A DNA stretch of 64,000 nucleotides from SVFI01 sp045535935 (GCA_045535935.1 JAZSMO010000039.1:1-64000); one strand, 5' to 3'. Positions 34,629 through 43,901 are shown, counted from the first letter of the stretch. Made by a program: numbers and translations. The notes: generated by a model not told the origin, from the letters alone.

Positions 34629-35318
34629 GTGAACGATTTTATTGCAAGTTTTCAAAACAATTTCATAGACGACAACCGCTATATGTATCTGGTGGAAGGT
34701 CTCGGCGTCACACTCATTGTTACTCTGTTTGCCGCCCTGATTGGTATTGCACTCGGTTTTATCGTTGCAATCATCCGCTCCACCTACGACAAGACAGGAA
34801 AACTCAAATTTCTGAATGTAATCTGTAACATTTATCTGACGGTCGTGCGCGGAACTCCGGCCATGGTACAGCTTCTCATTATGTACTATGTCATTTTTGC
34901 ATCTTCCAGCATGGATAAGGTAGTTGTTGCTATTCTTTCCTTTGGTATCAATTCGGGAGCCTACGTGGCCGAAATCGTTCGATCCGGTATCATGTCCATC
35001 GACGGTGGGCAGTTGGAAGCCGGCCGAAGCCTCGGTTTCTCCTACGCACGCACTATGTGGTACATCATCATGCCTCAGGCATTTAAAAACATTCTCCCGG
35101 CGCTTGCCAATGAGTTTATCGTGCTTTTAAAGGAAACATCCATCTGCGGTTACATCGGTCTGATGGATCTGACACGAGGCGGAGATATTATCCGAAGCCG
35201 TACATATGAAGCATTTATGCCTCTCATTGCGGTTGCCTTGATTTATCTGGCTCTCGTTATGATAATGTCTCATTTTGTAAAACTTCTCGAGAGGAGGCTG
35301 CGTAGTAGTGAGCGATAA
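34629..35318 (+). CDS. Amino-acid ABC transporter permease
   Basis: 229 residues, typical of HisM/GlnP permeases. About five membrane helices and the EAA loop (GGQLEAGRSLGFSYARTMWYI) that docks on the ATPase are visible. VRGTPAMVQLLIMYY is also characteristic. The start is a GTG at 34629, 10 bases after the binding-protein stop, with GAGGAA upstream. It overlaps the ATPase gene by 11 bases. Together the three genes form a complete importer for polar amino acids; specificity is not visible. Confidence 0.95.
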   Translation: MNDFIASFQNNFIDDNRYMYLVEGLGVTLIVTLFAALIGIALGFIVAIIRSTYDKTGKLKFLNVICNIYLTVVRGTPAMVQLLIMYYVIFASSSMDKVVVAILSFGINSGAYVAEIVRSGIMSIDGGQLEAGRSLGFSYARTMWYIIMPQAFKNILPALANEFIVLLKETSICGYIGLMDLTRGGDIIRSRTYEAFMPLIAVALIYLALVMIMSHFVKLLERRLRSSER

Positions 35319-36045
35319 CAGTTTATTTCACATAGAAAACTTATGTAAGTCTTTCGGCAGCGGTCTCGTACTCGACCACATCTCCACGGATATTGACAGA
35401 GGTGAGGTTGTGGTGATCATCGGTCCTTCCGGTTCCGGAAAATCCACCTTCCTCCGTTCTCTGAACCTGTTGGAAATGCCGACAGACGGCAAGATATATT
35501 ACGAGGGACAGAATATTACCGACAAGCATATGAACATCGACAAATACCGCCAGAAAATCGGTATGGTGTTCCAGCATTTTAATCTGTTCCCACATATGAC
35601 GATCCTCAAAAATATGACTTTGGCTCCGATGAAGCTCCGCGGTTTGTCCGAAAAGGATGCCACCGAGCTTGCCATGGGATATCTGGAACGTGTCGGTCTT
35701 GCAGACAAAGCAAACGCATACCCAAGCCAGCTGTCCGGCGGCCAGAAACAGCGTATCGCCATTGTCCGTGCCCTCTGCATGGATCCGGACGTACTCCTGT
35801 TTGACGAGCCGACAAGCGCTCTCGACCCGGAAATGGTCGGCGAAGTTCTCGAGGTTATGAAGGATCTTGCCCGAAATGGTATGACCATGCTGATTGTCAC
35901 CCATGAGATGGGCTTTGCCAAAGAAGTGGCAAGCCGCGTCATGTTTATCGACGAAGGTAAGATCGTGGAGGAAAACACGCCAAGTGAATTGTTTGACAAC
36001 CCGCAGAGTGAGCGTTTGCAGGCGTTTTTGGCGAAGATATTGTAG
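35308..36045 (+). CDS. Amino-acid ABC transporter ATP-binding protein
   Basis: 245 residues. Walker A GPSGSGKST (about 39), Q-loop VFQHFNLFPHMT, signature LSGGQKQRIAI, Walker B VLLFDEPTSALD and the H-loop VTHEMGF are all present, as in GlnQ/HisP. It starts with GTG at 35308, behind GAGGAGG and inside the permease end. It powers the importer encoded with it. The operon ends at the 227-nt foldback, which may also serve as a terminator. Confidence 0.96.
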   Translation: MSDNSLFHIENLCKSFGSGLVLDHISTDIDRGEVVVIIGPSGSGKSTFLRSLNLLEMPTDGKIYYEGQNITDKHMNIDKYRQKIGMVFQHFNLFPHMTILKNMTLAPMKLRGLSEKDATELAMGYLERVGLADKANAYPSQLSGGQKQRIAIVRALCMDPDVLLFDEPTSALDPEMVGEVLEVMKDLARNGMTMLIVTHEMGFAKEVASRVMFIDEGKIVEENTPSELFDNPQSERLQAFLAKIL

Positions 36046-36056
36046 TAAAACAGAAA

Positions 36057-36283
36057 TTTAAGCAGAGTTTGTGAGCATGGCAAATATTTTTCTTGTAAAG
36101 CATCTTTAGAATTAGTTAGAGCCTGAAAAATTGTGTCGGTCAGCAAAACACCACCTGTCTGAGGAACGCCTGCGTTCCGAGTTTGGTGTTTTGGTGACCG
36201 TTTTTCACAATATTTCAGGCTCTTAGTAATTCTTAGATCGCTTTAGCAGAAAAAATTTGCCTGTCACAAACTCTGCTTTAAAA
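36057..36283. repeat. 227-nt imperfect foldback (long inverted repeat)
   Basis: The whole convergent gap between the ABC ATPase and the small Cys-rich gene is one long inverted repeat centred at about 36170. Outer arms pair TTTAAGCAGAGTTTGTGA (from 36057) with its complement ending at 36283. Inner blocks pair GAGCCTGAAA near 36119 with TTTCAGGCTC near 36213, AAAACACCA near 36145 with TGGTGTTTT near 36184, and GGAACGC with GCGTTCC at the centre. It could be a MITE-like foldback element, a structured RNA or an unusually long two-way terminator. No reading frame of note lies inside. Confidence 0.85.
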
Positions 36284-36290
36284 TACTTTT

Positions 36291-36500
36291 TTACATCTGA
36301 TGCCGCACAATCAAATACTCATTATCCAGCTGATAGTACGGGCAATCCCGGAAGCTGTCGGCAAGAAATTTGGCCATTTCGTCTTCATCAAGATTCATTT
36401 CGCAACAGTAACATTCATAATCGTCATCATACACGTAATTGATACACGTATCACAATTGGATTGTTGTACTGGTTTTGACTGTTTTGACTTAGGCTGCAC
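36291..36500 (-). CDS. Small cysteine-rich protein (DUF6472-like)
   Basis: 69 residues. Four cysteines in CDTCINYVYDDDYECYCC and a further DCPYY suggest a small metal-binding protein; EDEMAKFLAD is acidic. Similar short proteins (DUF6472 type) are common in Lachnospiraceae next to unrelated genes. The function is unknown. The gene overlaps the end of the NhaC gene by 11 bases, implying translational coupling, and its stop lies 8 bases from the foldback. Confidence 0.7.
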   Translation of the reverse strand: MQPKSKQSKPVQQSNCDTCINYVYDDDYECYCCEMNLDEDEMAKFLADSFRDCPYYQLDNEYLIVRHQM

Positions 36501-38001
36501 TCTTAACGCCCTCTTTCTTCACACGGCTCTTAATAACCCAAAGAACAAGTGCGGTCAGCACAAGACCGATTACAAGACCGATGTATCCATTGTTTGTAAA
36601 TCCGGCGATAAGGTAACTTACGCAGCAAATGACTGCAATAAGAAGTGCATATGGAATCTGTGTATTTACATGTTCAATGTGATCACAGCCTGCTCCCGTA
36701 GACGAAAGGATCGTTGTATCGGAAATCGGTGAAATATGGTCACCGCATACAGCACCTGCCATAACCGCTGACATGGAAAGAACCATGAGTGTCGTCGGAT
36801 CGTTTGCAAAAATCGTGCAAACAATCGGAAGCAGAATACTGAAAGTTCCCCATGAAGTTCCTGTTGCAAATGCAAGGCCGAGTGCTACTGCAAAGAAGAT
36901 AATCGGAATCACAGCCAGCGGAATATTACCTTCAGAAACAACTCCGCTTACGTAACTTCCGATATTTAAATACTCATCACCGCAGATTCCGCTTAATGTC
37001 CATGCAAATGTCAAGATTAAAATCGCCGGAACCATCGCTTTAAATCCTTCACTCAAGGAATCCGTAAATTGCTTGAATGTGATGACCTTTCTCGGCAGAT
37101 AAAGGATTGCTGTTGCAATCATAGTAAAGAAAGATCCGATTACAAGAGAATATGCGGAAGAACAATCTGCAAAAGCATCTTTAATACTTGCACCTTCCAA
37201 AATACCGCCTGTGTAAAGCATCGCTGCGATACAGAAGACAATAAGAAGTGCGATCGGAATAATCAAATCGCGCACCTTTCCGTTTCCGGAAATCTGCTGC
37301 TTTTCTTCCACTTCTGCTTTTGTCTCTCCTGTCACCTTGATACCATATGCCTCTTCGTATTTTTTCATTTTACTGAAATCGAAATCCCAAACAATGAGTA
37401 AAAATACCATAAGCAAAGTAAAGAGCGCATAGTAGTTGTACGGAATCGACTGTAAGAACAGCACAAATCCATCCAGTCCTGTTCCTTCCGGAAGTGAGGA
37501 ACTAACCGCTGCCGCCCAGCTGGAAACCGGTGCGATAATACAAATCGGTGCAGCTGTCGCATCAATAATATATGCAAGCTTTGCTCTGGAAATCTTTTGT
37601 TTGTCCGTAATCGGATTCATGATTGTACCGACCGTCAGACAGTTAAAATAATCGTCCACAAAAATCAATGTTCCGAGTCCCGCCGTTGCAAATAAAGCAC
37701 CCTTTTTTGACTTAATATTTTTTACAGCCCATTCACCATATGCTTTGGAAGCGCCGGATTTTGACATCAACGCAACGAGCATACCGAGCAAAACAAGGAA
37801 AATAAGAATGCTGATATTATCCGCAACCTTACCGCTCATAATGTTTACGGTTGTCTCCATCGCTGCTCCTACTGCAAAATCTGTATAGAGCAGTGCTCCT
37901 ACACAGATACCTGCAAGCAATGAAAAATAAACTTCTTTTGTGATGAGTGCCAACGCAATCGCAAGGATCGGCGGCACAAGTGCCCAAATTGTACCTTCCA
38001 T
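36490..38001 (-). CDS. NhaC-family Na+/H+ (or organic ion) antiporter
   Basis: 503 residues with about 11-12 membrane helices. NhaC-family features include VDDYFNCLTVGTIMNPITD, IAPVSSWAAAVS, the ATGTSWGTFSILLPIV loop and CGDHISPISDTTILSSTGAGCDH. Members exchange sodium for protons or for metabolites such as malate/lactate, or take up amino acids. The substrate is not visible. It follows a second, shorter NhaC paralogue 72 bases upstream on the same strand. Confidence 0.9.
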   Translation of the reverse strand: MEGTIWALVPPILAIALALITKEVYFSLLAGICVGALLYTDFAVGAAMETTVNIMSGKVADNISILIFLVLLGMLVALMSKSGASKAYGEWAVKNIKSKKGALFATAGLGTLIFVDDYFNCLTVGTIMNPITDKQKISRAKLAYIIDATAAPICIIAPVSSWAAAVSSSLPEGTGLDGFVLFLQSIPYNYYALFTLLMVFLLIVWDFDFSKMKKYEEAYGIKVTGETKAEVEEKQQISGNGKVRDLIIPIALLIVFCIAAMLYTGGILEGASIKDAFADCSSAYSLVIGSFFTMIATAILYLPRKVITFKQFTDSLSEGFKAMVPAILILTFAWTLSGICGDEYLNIGSYVSGVVSEGNIPLAVIPIIFFAVALGLAFATGTSWGTFSILLPIVCTIFANDPTTLMVLSMSAVMAGAVCGDHISPISDTTILSSTGAGCDHIEHVNTQIPYALLIAVICCVSYLIAGFTNNGYIGLVIGLVLTALVLWVIKSRVKKEGVKSAA

Positions 38002-38073
38002 TTCTTTTCCTCCACAAGTAAAAATTTCAAAAACTACAACAAGTATATCATGTATATCTTTTTCAGAAAAGGA

Positions 38074-39387
38074 CTACTTTTGTTTCTTCTCCGGAATCAA
38101 ATAAATAAACACAAGCGAACTGATTAACAGTACATAAGGATAAAAGAGGTTCGGCATAATTTTGAACGCTGTCACATTCGCTCCAAGCTCTGTAGCCGCT
38201 GATACCGCAACAAGCATCTGCGCACCATATGGAATCACGCCCTGGAATACACAGGAGAATGTATCCAGAATCGATGCCGATTTCTTTGGTGAAATATCAT
38301 ATTCCTTTGCAATTTCTTTTGCAATCGGGTTCGCCATAACGATAGCTACTGTGTTATTTGCTGTTGCAATATCCATCGCGCCGACCAACAGCCCCATACC
38401 GAGCTGTCCGCCTTTTTTTCCTTTGAATGTTCTTTTAATAAGCGAAAGCAAAGCAGCAAATCCGCCATACTCCTGAATCAAAGCACAGATGGCAGACACA
38501 AGAATAGCTACCATAGCTGTCTCAAACATACCGGATGCCCCGGATCCCATGTTTGCAAGAATATTGGTCGGCTCTACCGCACCTGTAGCAAGCATAATCA
38601 CAGAACCGGTCACAATACCAATCAAGAGTACAACAAATACGTTCATTCCGACAATTCCGCCAAGAAGCACAAGCACATACGGAATAATCTGAATCAGATT
38701 ATACTCCGGTACTGTTGTGGCGCCGACATCCGTTCCAAGCGATTTTAACACAATAATCACCATGGTCACCAGAGCGGCCGGAAGTGCAATTCCGAAATTC
38801 TCCCTGAACTTATCTTTCATTTGACAGCCCTGTCCGTTGCAGGCTGCAATTGTCGTATCGGAAATAAACGAAAGGTTGTCACCGAACATAGCACCTCCGA
38901 CAACGGAGCCGACACAAAATGCAACCTCAAAACCTGTACTGCCCGCAATCGCCACTGCAATCGGTGTGATCAGCGTGATCGTTCCCACGCTTGTTCCCAT
39001 GGCAAGCGAAACAAATGCACTTACCACAAAAAGAACGAGAACCGCAAACTGCGACGGAATAATGGAAAGCAGGCAATAGGCCACGCTCTCCGCACTGCTT
39101 CTTCCGACTACGCCGACAAAAATACCCGCAGTAAGGAAAATAAGCACCATGGTCATAATATTTTTATCTCCGGCGCCTCTTGCCATAATTTCCAATTTAT
39201 CGTCAAACTTTACTTTTGGATTCTGTATACACGCAACAAGCAATGCCACAAGAAAGATTACAACAATCGGAATGTTGTAAAATCCCATCTCAATCTTGAG
39301 TATGTACTCAAACAAAATACCAAGTCCTAAATAAAGCACTAAAAATACTCCAATTGGTAACAGTGCCTTATAATTATCTTTTTTCAT
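38074..39387 (-). CDS. NhaC-family antiporter, second paralogue
   Basis: 437 residues, about 11-12 helices. FGDNLSFISDTTIAACNGQGC and SLAMGTSVGTITLITPIA are the counterparts of the NhaC motifs in the neighbour, but the protein is shorter and overall similarity between the two looks low, so they are not a recent duplication. Its start overlaps the stop of the DUF1893 gene by 4 bases (ATGA), which suggests tight coupling with DUF1893 and the ECF S component upstream and hints at a shared metabolite rather than simple sodium exchange. Confidence 0.9.
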   Translation of the reverse strand: MKKDNYKALLPIGVFLVLYLGLGILFEYILKIEMGFYNIPIVVIFLVALLVACIQNPKVKFDDKLEIMARGAGDKNIMTMVLIFLTAGIFVGVVGRSSAESVAYCLLSIIPSQFAVLVLFVVSAFVSLAMGTSVGTITLITPIAVAIAGSTGFEVAFCVGSVVGGAMFGDNLSFISDTTIAACNGQGCQMKDKFRENFGIALPAALVTMVIIVLKSLGTDVGATTVPEYNLIQIIPYVLVLLGGIVGMNVFVVLLIGIVTGSVIMLATGAVEPTNILANMGSGASGMFETAMVAILVSAICALIQEYGGFAALLSLIKRTFKGKKGGQLGMGLLVGAMDIATANNTVAIVMANPIAKEIAKEYDISPKKSASILDTFSCVFQGVIPYGAQMLVAVSAATELGANVTAFKIMPNLFYPYVLLISSLVFIYLIPEKKQK

Positions 39388-39830
39388 CTCTTTTCTCCTT
39401 CCGTCTCACCTCTCATCCTTGCGAGCGTTTTTTCTATTGCACCGAGTGCTTCTGCCGGATCTGATATATCTCTTACCGCTGTTTCCATCGGGCAAAATCC
39501 GGTATCTGTGCGATTTCGAATTGCATCGGCCAGCACACCGTAGTTTACATAAATATCATACTTATGTAAAGTGTCCAGGGCAGGGCGACTCACTACATCC
39601 GCACAAATCTCCTTTGCGCCGAGCAGCACATAAAGAAAGGCGGCCGCCTTTCCCACCACTTTATCCGCAGCAGAAAACCCTTGCTCCATCGCATTTCCAT
39701 GGTAGCATTCCAGTAACGGGCGCACGCCTCGTTCTTTACTTATGTAAACCTTTTCTCCTTTAACAAATGCACATGTAAGCCCACGACTCCGAAGCATCTG
39801 CACTGCTTTTTCCAAATTTTCAGACTGCAT
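39384..39830 (-). CDS. DUF1893 (cytidine-deaminase-like fold) protein
   Basis: 148 residues from the ATG at 39830, chosen because it follows the stop of the upstream gene. The DUF1893 core is clear: GFSAADKVVGKAAAFLYVLLGAKEI, given here in parts (GFSAADKVVGKAA, FLYVLLG), and RNRTDTGFCPMETAV with EALGAIEK after it. The family has a cytidine-deaminase-like fold (TM1506) and an unknown substrate. It lies between an ECF S component and an NhaC antiporter, overlapping the latter by 4 bases, so it probably processes something that is imported. Confidence 0.85.
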   Translation of the reverse strand: MQSENLEKAVQMLRSRGLTCAFVKGEKVYISKERGVRPLLECYHGNAMEQGFSAADKVVGKAAAFLYVLLGAKEICADVVSRPALDTLHKYDIYVNYGVLADAIRNRTDTGFCPMETAVRDISDPAEALGAIEKTLARMRGETEGEKR

Positions 39831-39835
39831 CACAC

Positions 39836-40411
39836 TTATATTCCCCGTCTCATACGTTTTTGCTGCACGAAATAGAGAAGTACAGGTAAAACAAGAAGCT
39901 GAATCATTATGCCCCAAATTCCAACAGTAATGTATTTCCATGCCATACCGATGACAAGTGTCTGACTTCCGAGAAGATAAACGGAACAGGCTACCGCAAG
40001 AGAACGCGCTGCTCTTCCCGCAATCTGTGCCACTACTAATTTGACGACATTGTTCCATTTGCTGCGCTGCATAAGACCTGCCGCCAATCCGTATACCGCA
40101 AGCTCAATTGTAATATACGGAAGCATCATGGAGGTCGGCATTCCGGTAAGCAGATAACTTACAGCCGGTGACAATACCCCTGCTGCAGCTCCAGCCGCCG
40201 GTCCCATCAAAAATCCGATGAACAACACCGGTAAATGCATCGGAAGAAGCATCTCTCCGATTCCGCTTCCTGCCCCTACTGCCGTTCCTGCTACATGTAC
40301 CAGCTGCGGAAGAATGATTGCAGCGGCAACCGCCATGCAAACTGCAACTGTTTTCGTGCGTATTTGCGATATTTTTATCCATGTAACAAATGTTTTTGCT
40401 TTTGCTTTCAT
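39836..40411 (-). CDS. ECF transporter S component, substrate unknown
   Basis: 191 residues with about six helices. The AVAAAIILPQLVH start, PMHLPVLFIGFLMGPAAGAAAGVLSP in outline and PYITIELAVYGLAAGL fit an S component that binds a vitamin or small molecule for an energy-coupling factor module. No A, A' or T component is in the window, so a shared module is assumed. The gene is 5 bases ahead of the DUF1893 gene, which suggests that the imported compound is its substrate. GGAAAGGA precedes the ATG. Confidence 0.82.
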   Translation of the reverse strand: MKAKAKTFVTWIKISQIRTKTVAVCMAVAAAIILPQLVHVAGTAVGAGSGIGEMLLPMHLPVLFIGFLMGPAAGAAAGVLSPAVSYLLTGMPTSMMLPYITIELAVYGLAAGLMQRSKWNNVVKLVVAQIAGRAARSLAVACSVYLLGSQTLVIGMAWKYITVGIWGIMIQLLVLPVLLYFVQQKRMRRGI

Positions 40412-40445
40412 AATTTCTTTCCTTTCCTATTCTGCTTTTTATCAT

Positions 40446-41576
40446 CTACTTCATTTTATCAGCAAAATCCTTTAATGCCTTGGAAATTTCGATCTGCTGC
40501 GGACATACCGCCTCACAGCTCTTGCATCCCAAGCACGCATCCGGATGCTTCTCTTTATCGATTGCCATCAGACCAAACTCCGGCAAAAATCCTCCGCCGG
40601 TGAAAATATGTTCATTGTAAAGCTCCAAAAGCGTCGGTATATCAAGGCCCTTCGGACATTTTGCAGTGCAATAGCGACAAGCCGTACACGGAAGTGCGAT
40701 TTTTCCGGTCATCTTTGCTGCAATCTCTTTTATGCACTTCATTTCTCTCTCATCAAGCGGAGCGTCTGTCTCAAAGGTCCGAATGTTATCCGTAAGCTGC
40801 TGCATATCAGACATTCCTGATAAAATCATTGTCACTGACGGTAAGCTCTGAAGAAAACGGAATGCCCAACCCGGAACTGTTTCCTCCGGACGCAGCTCGC
40901 TTAACTGCGCACAGTACTCCTGCTCCATCTTTACCAGTTTCCCTCCCCGGAGCGGCTCCATCACCCACACCGGAATTCCGTAGGACTGCACAAGCTCCAC
41001 CTTTTTATTCACTTTCTGGAACTCCCAGTCAATGTAATTGATCTGCAACTGGCAAAACTCCATTGCATGACCGTATTTCTCCAAGAAGCGGTTCACCACC
41101 TCATAGCTTCCGTGTGCAGAAAATCCCAGATGACGAATGCGTCCGTTTTCCTTTTGTTTCATGAGATATTCAAATATACCGTATTTTTCATCCAGATACG
41201 CATCGATATTAATCTCGCATACGTTGTGAAACAGATAAAAGTCAAAATACTCTTTCTTTGTCTTTTCCAGCTGTTTCTCAAAAATCTCCTCCACTTTGTC
41301 CATATTGGAAATGTCATAGCCCGGAAACTTGCTTGCCAGATAATAACTTTCTCTCGGATAGTCATTTAAAATCTCACCGATTACAATTTCTGACTGTCCG
41401 TTATGATAGCCCCACGCCGTATCATAATAATTGATTCCGTTCTCCATGGCATAGGCTACCATCTCCTTTGTCTTTTCCACATCGATGTCCGCATCATTCC
41501 CGCTGCAAAGCGGAAGACGCATCGCTCCGAATCCGAGCAAAGATAATTTCTTTCCTTGAAACTCTTTGTAAACCAT
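40446..41576 (-). CDS. Aldo/keto reductase with C-terminal ferredoxin domain (1)
   Basis: 376 residues from the ATG at 41576, preferred because AGGGAGG lies before it. The aldo/keto reductase barrel shows the catalytic tetrad context (YYDTAWGYHNGQSE, SKFPGYD, FYLFHNV). The C-terminal region holds CTACRYCTAKCPKGLDIP and CLGCKSCEAVCPQQIEI, two 4Fe-4S ferredoxin motifs. Such fused enzymes are common in anaerobes; substrates are mostly unknown. It lies 30 bases downstream of a paralogue. Confidence 0.92.
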   Translation of the reverse strand: MVYKEFQGKKLSLLGFGAMRLPLCSGNDADIDVEKTKEMVAYAMENGINYYDTAWGYHNGQSEIVIGEILNDYPRESYYLASKFPGYDISNMDKVEEIFEKQLEKTKKEYFDFYLFHNVCEINIDAYLDEKYGIFEYLMKQKENGRIRHLGFSAHGSYEVVNRFLEKYGHAMEFCQLQINYIDWEFQKVNKKVELVQSYGIPVWVMEPLRGGKLVKMEQEYCAQLSELRPEETVPGWAFRFLQSLPSVTMILSGMSDMQQLTDNIRTFETDAPLDEREMKCIKEIAAKMTGKIALPCTACRYCTAKCPKGLDIPTLLELYNEHIFTGGGFLPEFGLMAIDKEKHPDACLGCKSCEAVCPQQIEISKALKDFADKMK

Positions 41577-41606
41577 ACCATTCCCTCCTTCTTGCAATAT
41601 CAGGTA

Positions 41607-42785
41607 TTAGTACTTCAAAAACGTTCCGACAAACCACTTCGCAATCTTATAAGGCGGTCCTTCCAATCGGCGTTTTGCTTTCTTCAGTTCCCTGCGAATC
41701 GGAATGCCCTGCGGGCAGTGCTGTTCACATTTGCCGCACTCAATACAATTCGATGCCGAGGTTGCGTCTTTCCGCAGAACGGTACAGAGAATATGTTCCT
41801 GAAATGCTTTCGAATATCCATCCGTATAGCTCTTGTTATAGATGGCAAAGGTTCCCGGAATATCCACCTTTTTCGGACATGGCATACAGTAACCGCATCC
41901 GGTACATCCGACCTTCATCTTTTCGTTGATTGCCTTTACCACATCGGCAAGAAGTTTCTCATCCTGCTCGGAAAATTCGCCGATTCGCGACTCGGAAGCA
42001 CTGTGGACATTTTCCTCCACCATCTCCATGGAGTTCATGCCCGAAAGCACGCAGGTTACCTGCGGCTGATTCCAAAGCCAACGCAATGCCCACTGCGCCG
42101 GTGTTCTCTTGACTTCATAATTTGCAAAAAGTTTCTCGGCCTTTTCCGGAAGGTTATTCACGAGTCTGCCTCCGCGCAGAGGTTCCATAATGATGACCGG
42201 TATTCCTTTTGCCGCCGCATACTCAAGCCCTTTGCGTCCCGCCTGGGAATGCTCATCCAGATAATTGTACTGAATCTGGCAAAAATCCCAGTCATACGCA
42301 TCAATCAGTTGACAGAACATGTCGGTATTTCCATGATAAGAAAAACCGATCTGGCGGATTGCACCACTTGCTTTCTTTTCCTTAAGCCACTGCTCGATCC
42401 CGTCTGCCACAAGCCGCTCCCACGACTTGATATCGGAAAGCATGTGCATCAGATAATAATCCACATAGTCCGTGCGCAGGCGCGAAAGCTGTTCGCCGAA
42501 GCATTTTTCCGCAGACTCTGTATTTTTCATGAGATAGTGCGGCAATTTCGTAGCGATGCTGACCTTCTCACGAATTCCGTTTTTCTCCAGAATTTTGCCG
42601 AGCGTCTGCTCACTTCCCGGGTAGATATAGGCTGTGTCATAATAGTTTACGCCTGCGCTGTACGCCGCCATAATCTCTTTCTCTGCCTTATCCACATCCG
42701 GCGAGCCGGCTTTCTGCGAAAAACGCATACAGCCATAGCCGAGCACCGATATTTTATTTCCGTATTTGTCATTGCGATACTGCAT
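41607..42785 (-). CDS. Aldo/keto reductase with C-terminal ferredoxin domain (2)
   Basis: 392 residues. The tetrad context (YYDTAYIYPGSEQTLG, ATKLPHY, YYLMHML) and two cluster motifs (CTGCGYCMPCPKKVDIP and CIECGKCEQHCPQGIPI) match its neighbour in layout. The two are clear paralogues but divergent, so specificities may differ. It starts 2 bases after the SDR gene stop, so the SDR and the two reductases form one transcription unit. Confidence 0.92.
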   Translation of the reverse strand: MQYRNDKYGNKISVLGYGCMRFSQKAGSPDVDKAEKEIMAAYSAGVNYYDTAYIYPGSEQTLGKILEKNGIREKVSIATKLPHYLMKNTESAEKCFGEQLSRLRTDYVDYYLMHMLSDIKSWERLVADGIEQWLKEKKASGAIRQIGFSYHGNTDMFCQLIDAYDWDFCQIQYNYLDEHSQAGRKGLEYAAAKGIPVIIMEPLRGGRLVNNLPEKAEKLFANYEVKRTPAQWALRWLWNQPQVTCVLSGMNSMEMVEENVHSASESRIGEFSEQDEKLLADVVKAINEKMKVGCTGCGYCMPCPKKVDIPGTFAIYNKSYTDGYSKAFQEHILCTVLRKDATSASNCIECGKCEQHCPQGIPIRRELKKAKRRLEGPPYKIAKWFVGTFLKY

Positions 42786-42787
42786 CT

Positions 42788-43810
42788 TTACACCTCTGTT
42801 TTCGCTTTTTCCAGCGCTTCAATCACACGGTCGCACCAAGCATCAAACTCCGGATCTTCCACCTGATACTCCGGATGTTCCATGATATATGCAAGTGCTC
42901 TGCGAACTCCGTGTTCAAAACGCACTTTTGTTGTCATATCAGGTACTGCGCGTTTCAATTTACTATTGTCAAAAGCAACGGAAACCGACTTATCTCCGAT
43001 CAGACTTCCGGTGAAATCAAATCCGTATTTATCTCCTGTTGCAGCCAAAAACTCCGAAGATACATAATATGGCTTGAGCGTTACACCCAATGCATCTGCG
43101 ATCGTCTGATAAATCTGATTCCATGTCAGAATCTCATCTCCTGTAATATGGAACGCTTCACCAATAGCATGACGGTTTCCCATAAGCCCCGTAAAACCAA
43201 TGGCAAAATCTTCATTAAACGTCACTGTCCACAGCGAACTTCCGTCTCCCTGAATGATGACCGGTTTCCCCTCCATCATTCGTTTGATTACCTGCCAATA
43301 ACCATTCTTTCCGTGCACACCGAGCGGGATATTGCGCTCATCATAGGTATGACTCGGGCGCACAATCGTAACAGGGAATCCTTCCTTGCGATATTTTTCC
43401 ATCAAAAATTCTTCGCTTGCGATCTTATCGCGGGAATACTGCCAGTGCGGATTGGAAAGCGCCGTCCCCTCCGTAATCACATAGGAAGCCGCCGGCTTGT
43501 GATAGGCAGAGGCAGAACTGATATATATATACTGGCGCGTCTTTCCGTGAAAGAGTCTGTAATCTCTCTCCACATCCTCCACATGAAATCCGATAAACTC
43601 GCAGACTGTGTCAAATGTCATGTCTTTCAGTTTCTCACATACTTCATCCTCGTTATGGATATCTGCAACAATCTGTTTCACTCCTGCCGGCAACTCTGAT
43701 TCTCTGTTTCCGCGGTTCATCACCCAGACCTCCCACAGCGGATCCTGTGCAAGACGCTTTACTATTGCCATACTGATGGTTCCTGTTCCTCCGATAAATA
43801 ATGCTTTCAT
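42788..43810 (-). CDS. NAD-dependent epimerase/dehydratase-type SDR
   Basis: About 340 residues from the ATG at 43810; the ATG three codons upstream sits directly on the GGGGG ribosome site, so the second is preferred. The extended SDR motifs are ALFIGGTGTIS (cofactor loop), YISSASAYHK with the YxxxK-type region replaced by YSRDKIASE (about 127-135), and VRPSHTYDERN. Members act on nucleotide sugars or are RNA-binding CSP41-like proteins. Which applies is not clear. It leads the run that includes both aldo/keto reductases. Confidence 0.87.
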   Translation of the reverse strand: MKALFIGGTGTISMAIVKRLAQDPLWEVWVMNRGNRESELPAGVKQIVADIHNEDEVCEKLKDMTFDTVCEFIGFHVEDVERDYRLFHGKTRQYIYISSASAYHKPAASYVITEGTALSNPHWQYSRDKIASEEFLMEKYRKEGFPVTIVRPSHTYDERNIPLGVHGKNGYWQVIKRMMEGKPVIIQGDGSSLWTVTFNEDFAIGFTGLMGNRHAIGEAFHITGDEILTWNQIYQTIADALGVTLKPYYVSSEFLAATGDKYGFDFTGSLIGDKSVSVAFDNSKLKRAVPDMTTKVRFEHGVRRALAYIMEHPEYQVEDPEFDAWCDRVIEALEKAKTEV

Positions 43811-43854
43811 GGTTTGCATACCCCCTATTCTTTTTTATCCTGCTTCAGATTTAT

Positions 43855-43883
43855 AAACAAAGGGTTACCCTAAGGTAACCCCT
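43855..43883 (-). terminator. Terminator of the B6/macrodomain operon
   Basis: An 8-base stem (43862-43869 with 43874-43881, loop CTAA) followed on the minus strand by TTTGTTTAT lies 20 bases past the macrodomain gene stop. Confidence 0.75.
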
Positions 43884-43901
43884 TATCTCTTAATTTGCTA
43901 T

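Noticed and set aside
39831..40058. N-terminal extension of the DUF1893 protein to 40058
   Set aside because: It lies wholly within the S-component gene in another frame and is rich in Cys/Ser/Arg, as expected of shadow coding.
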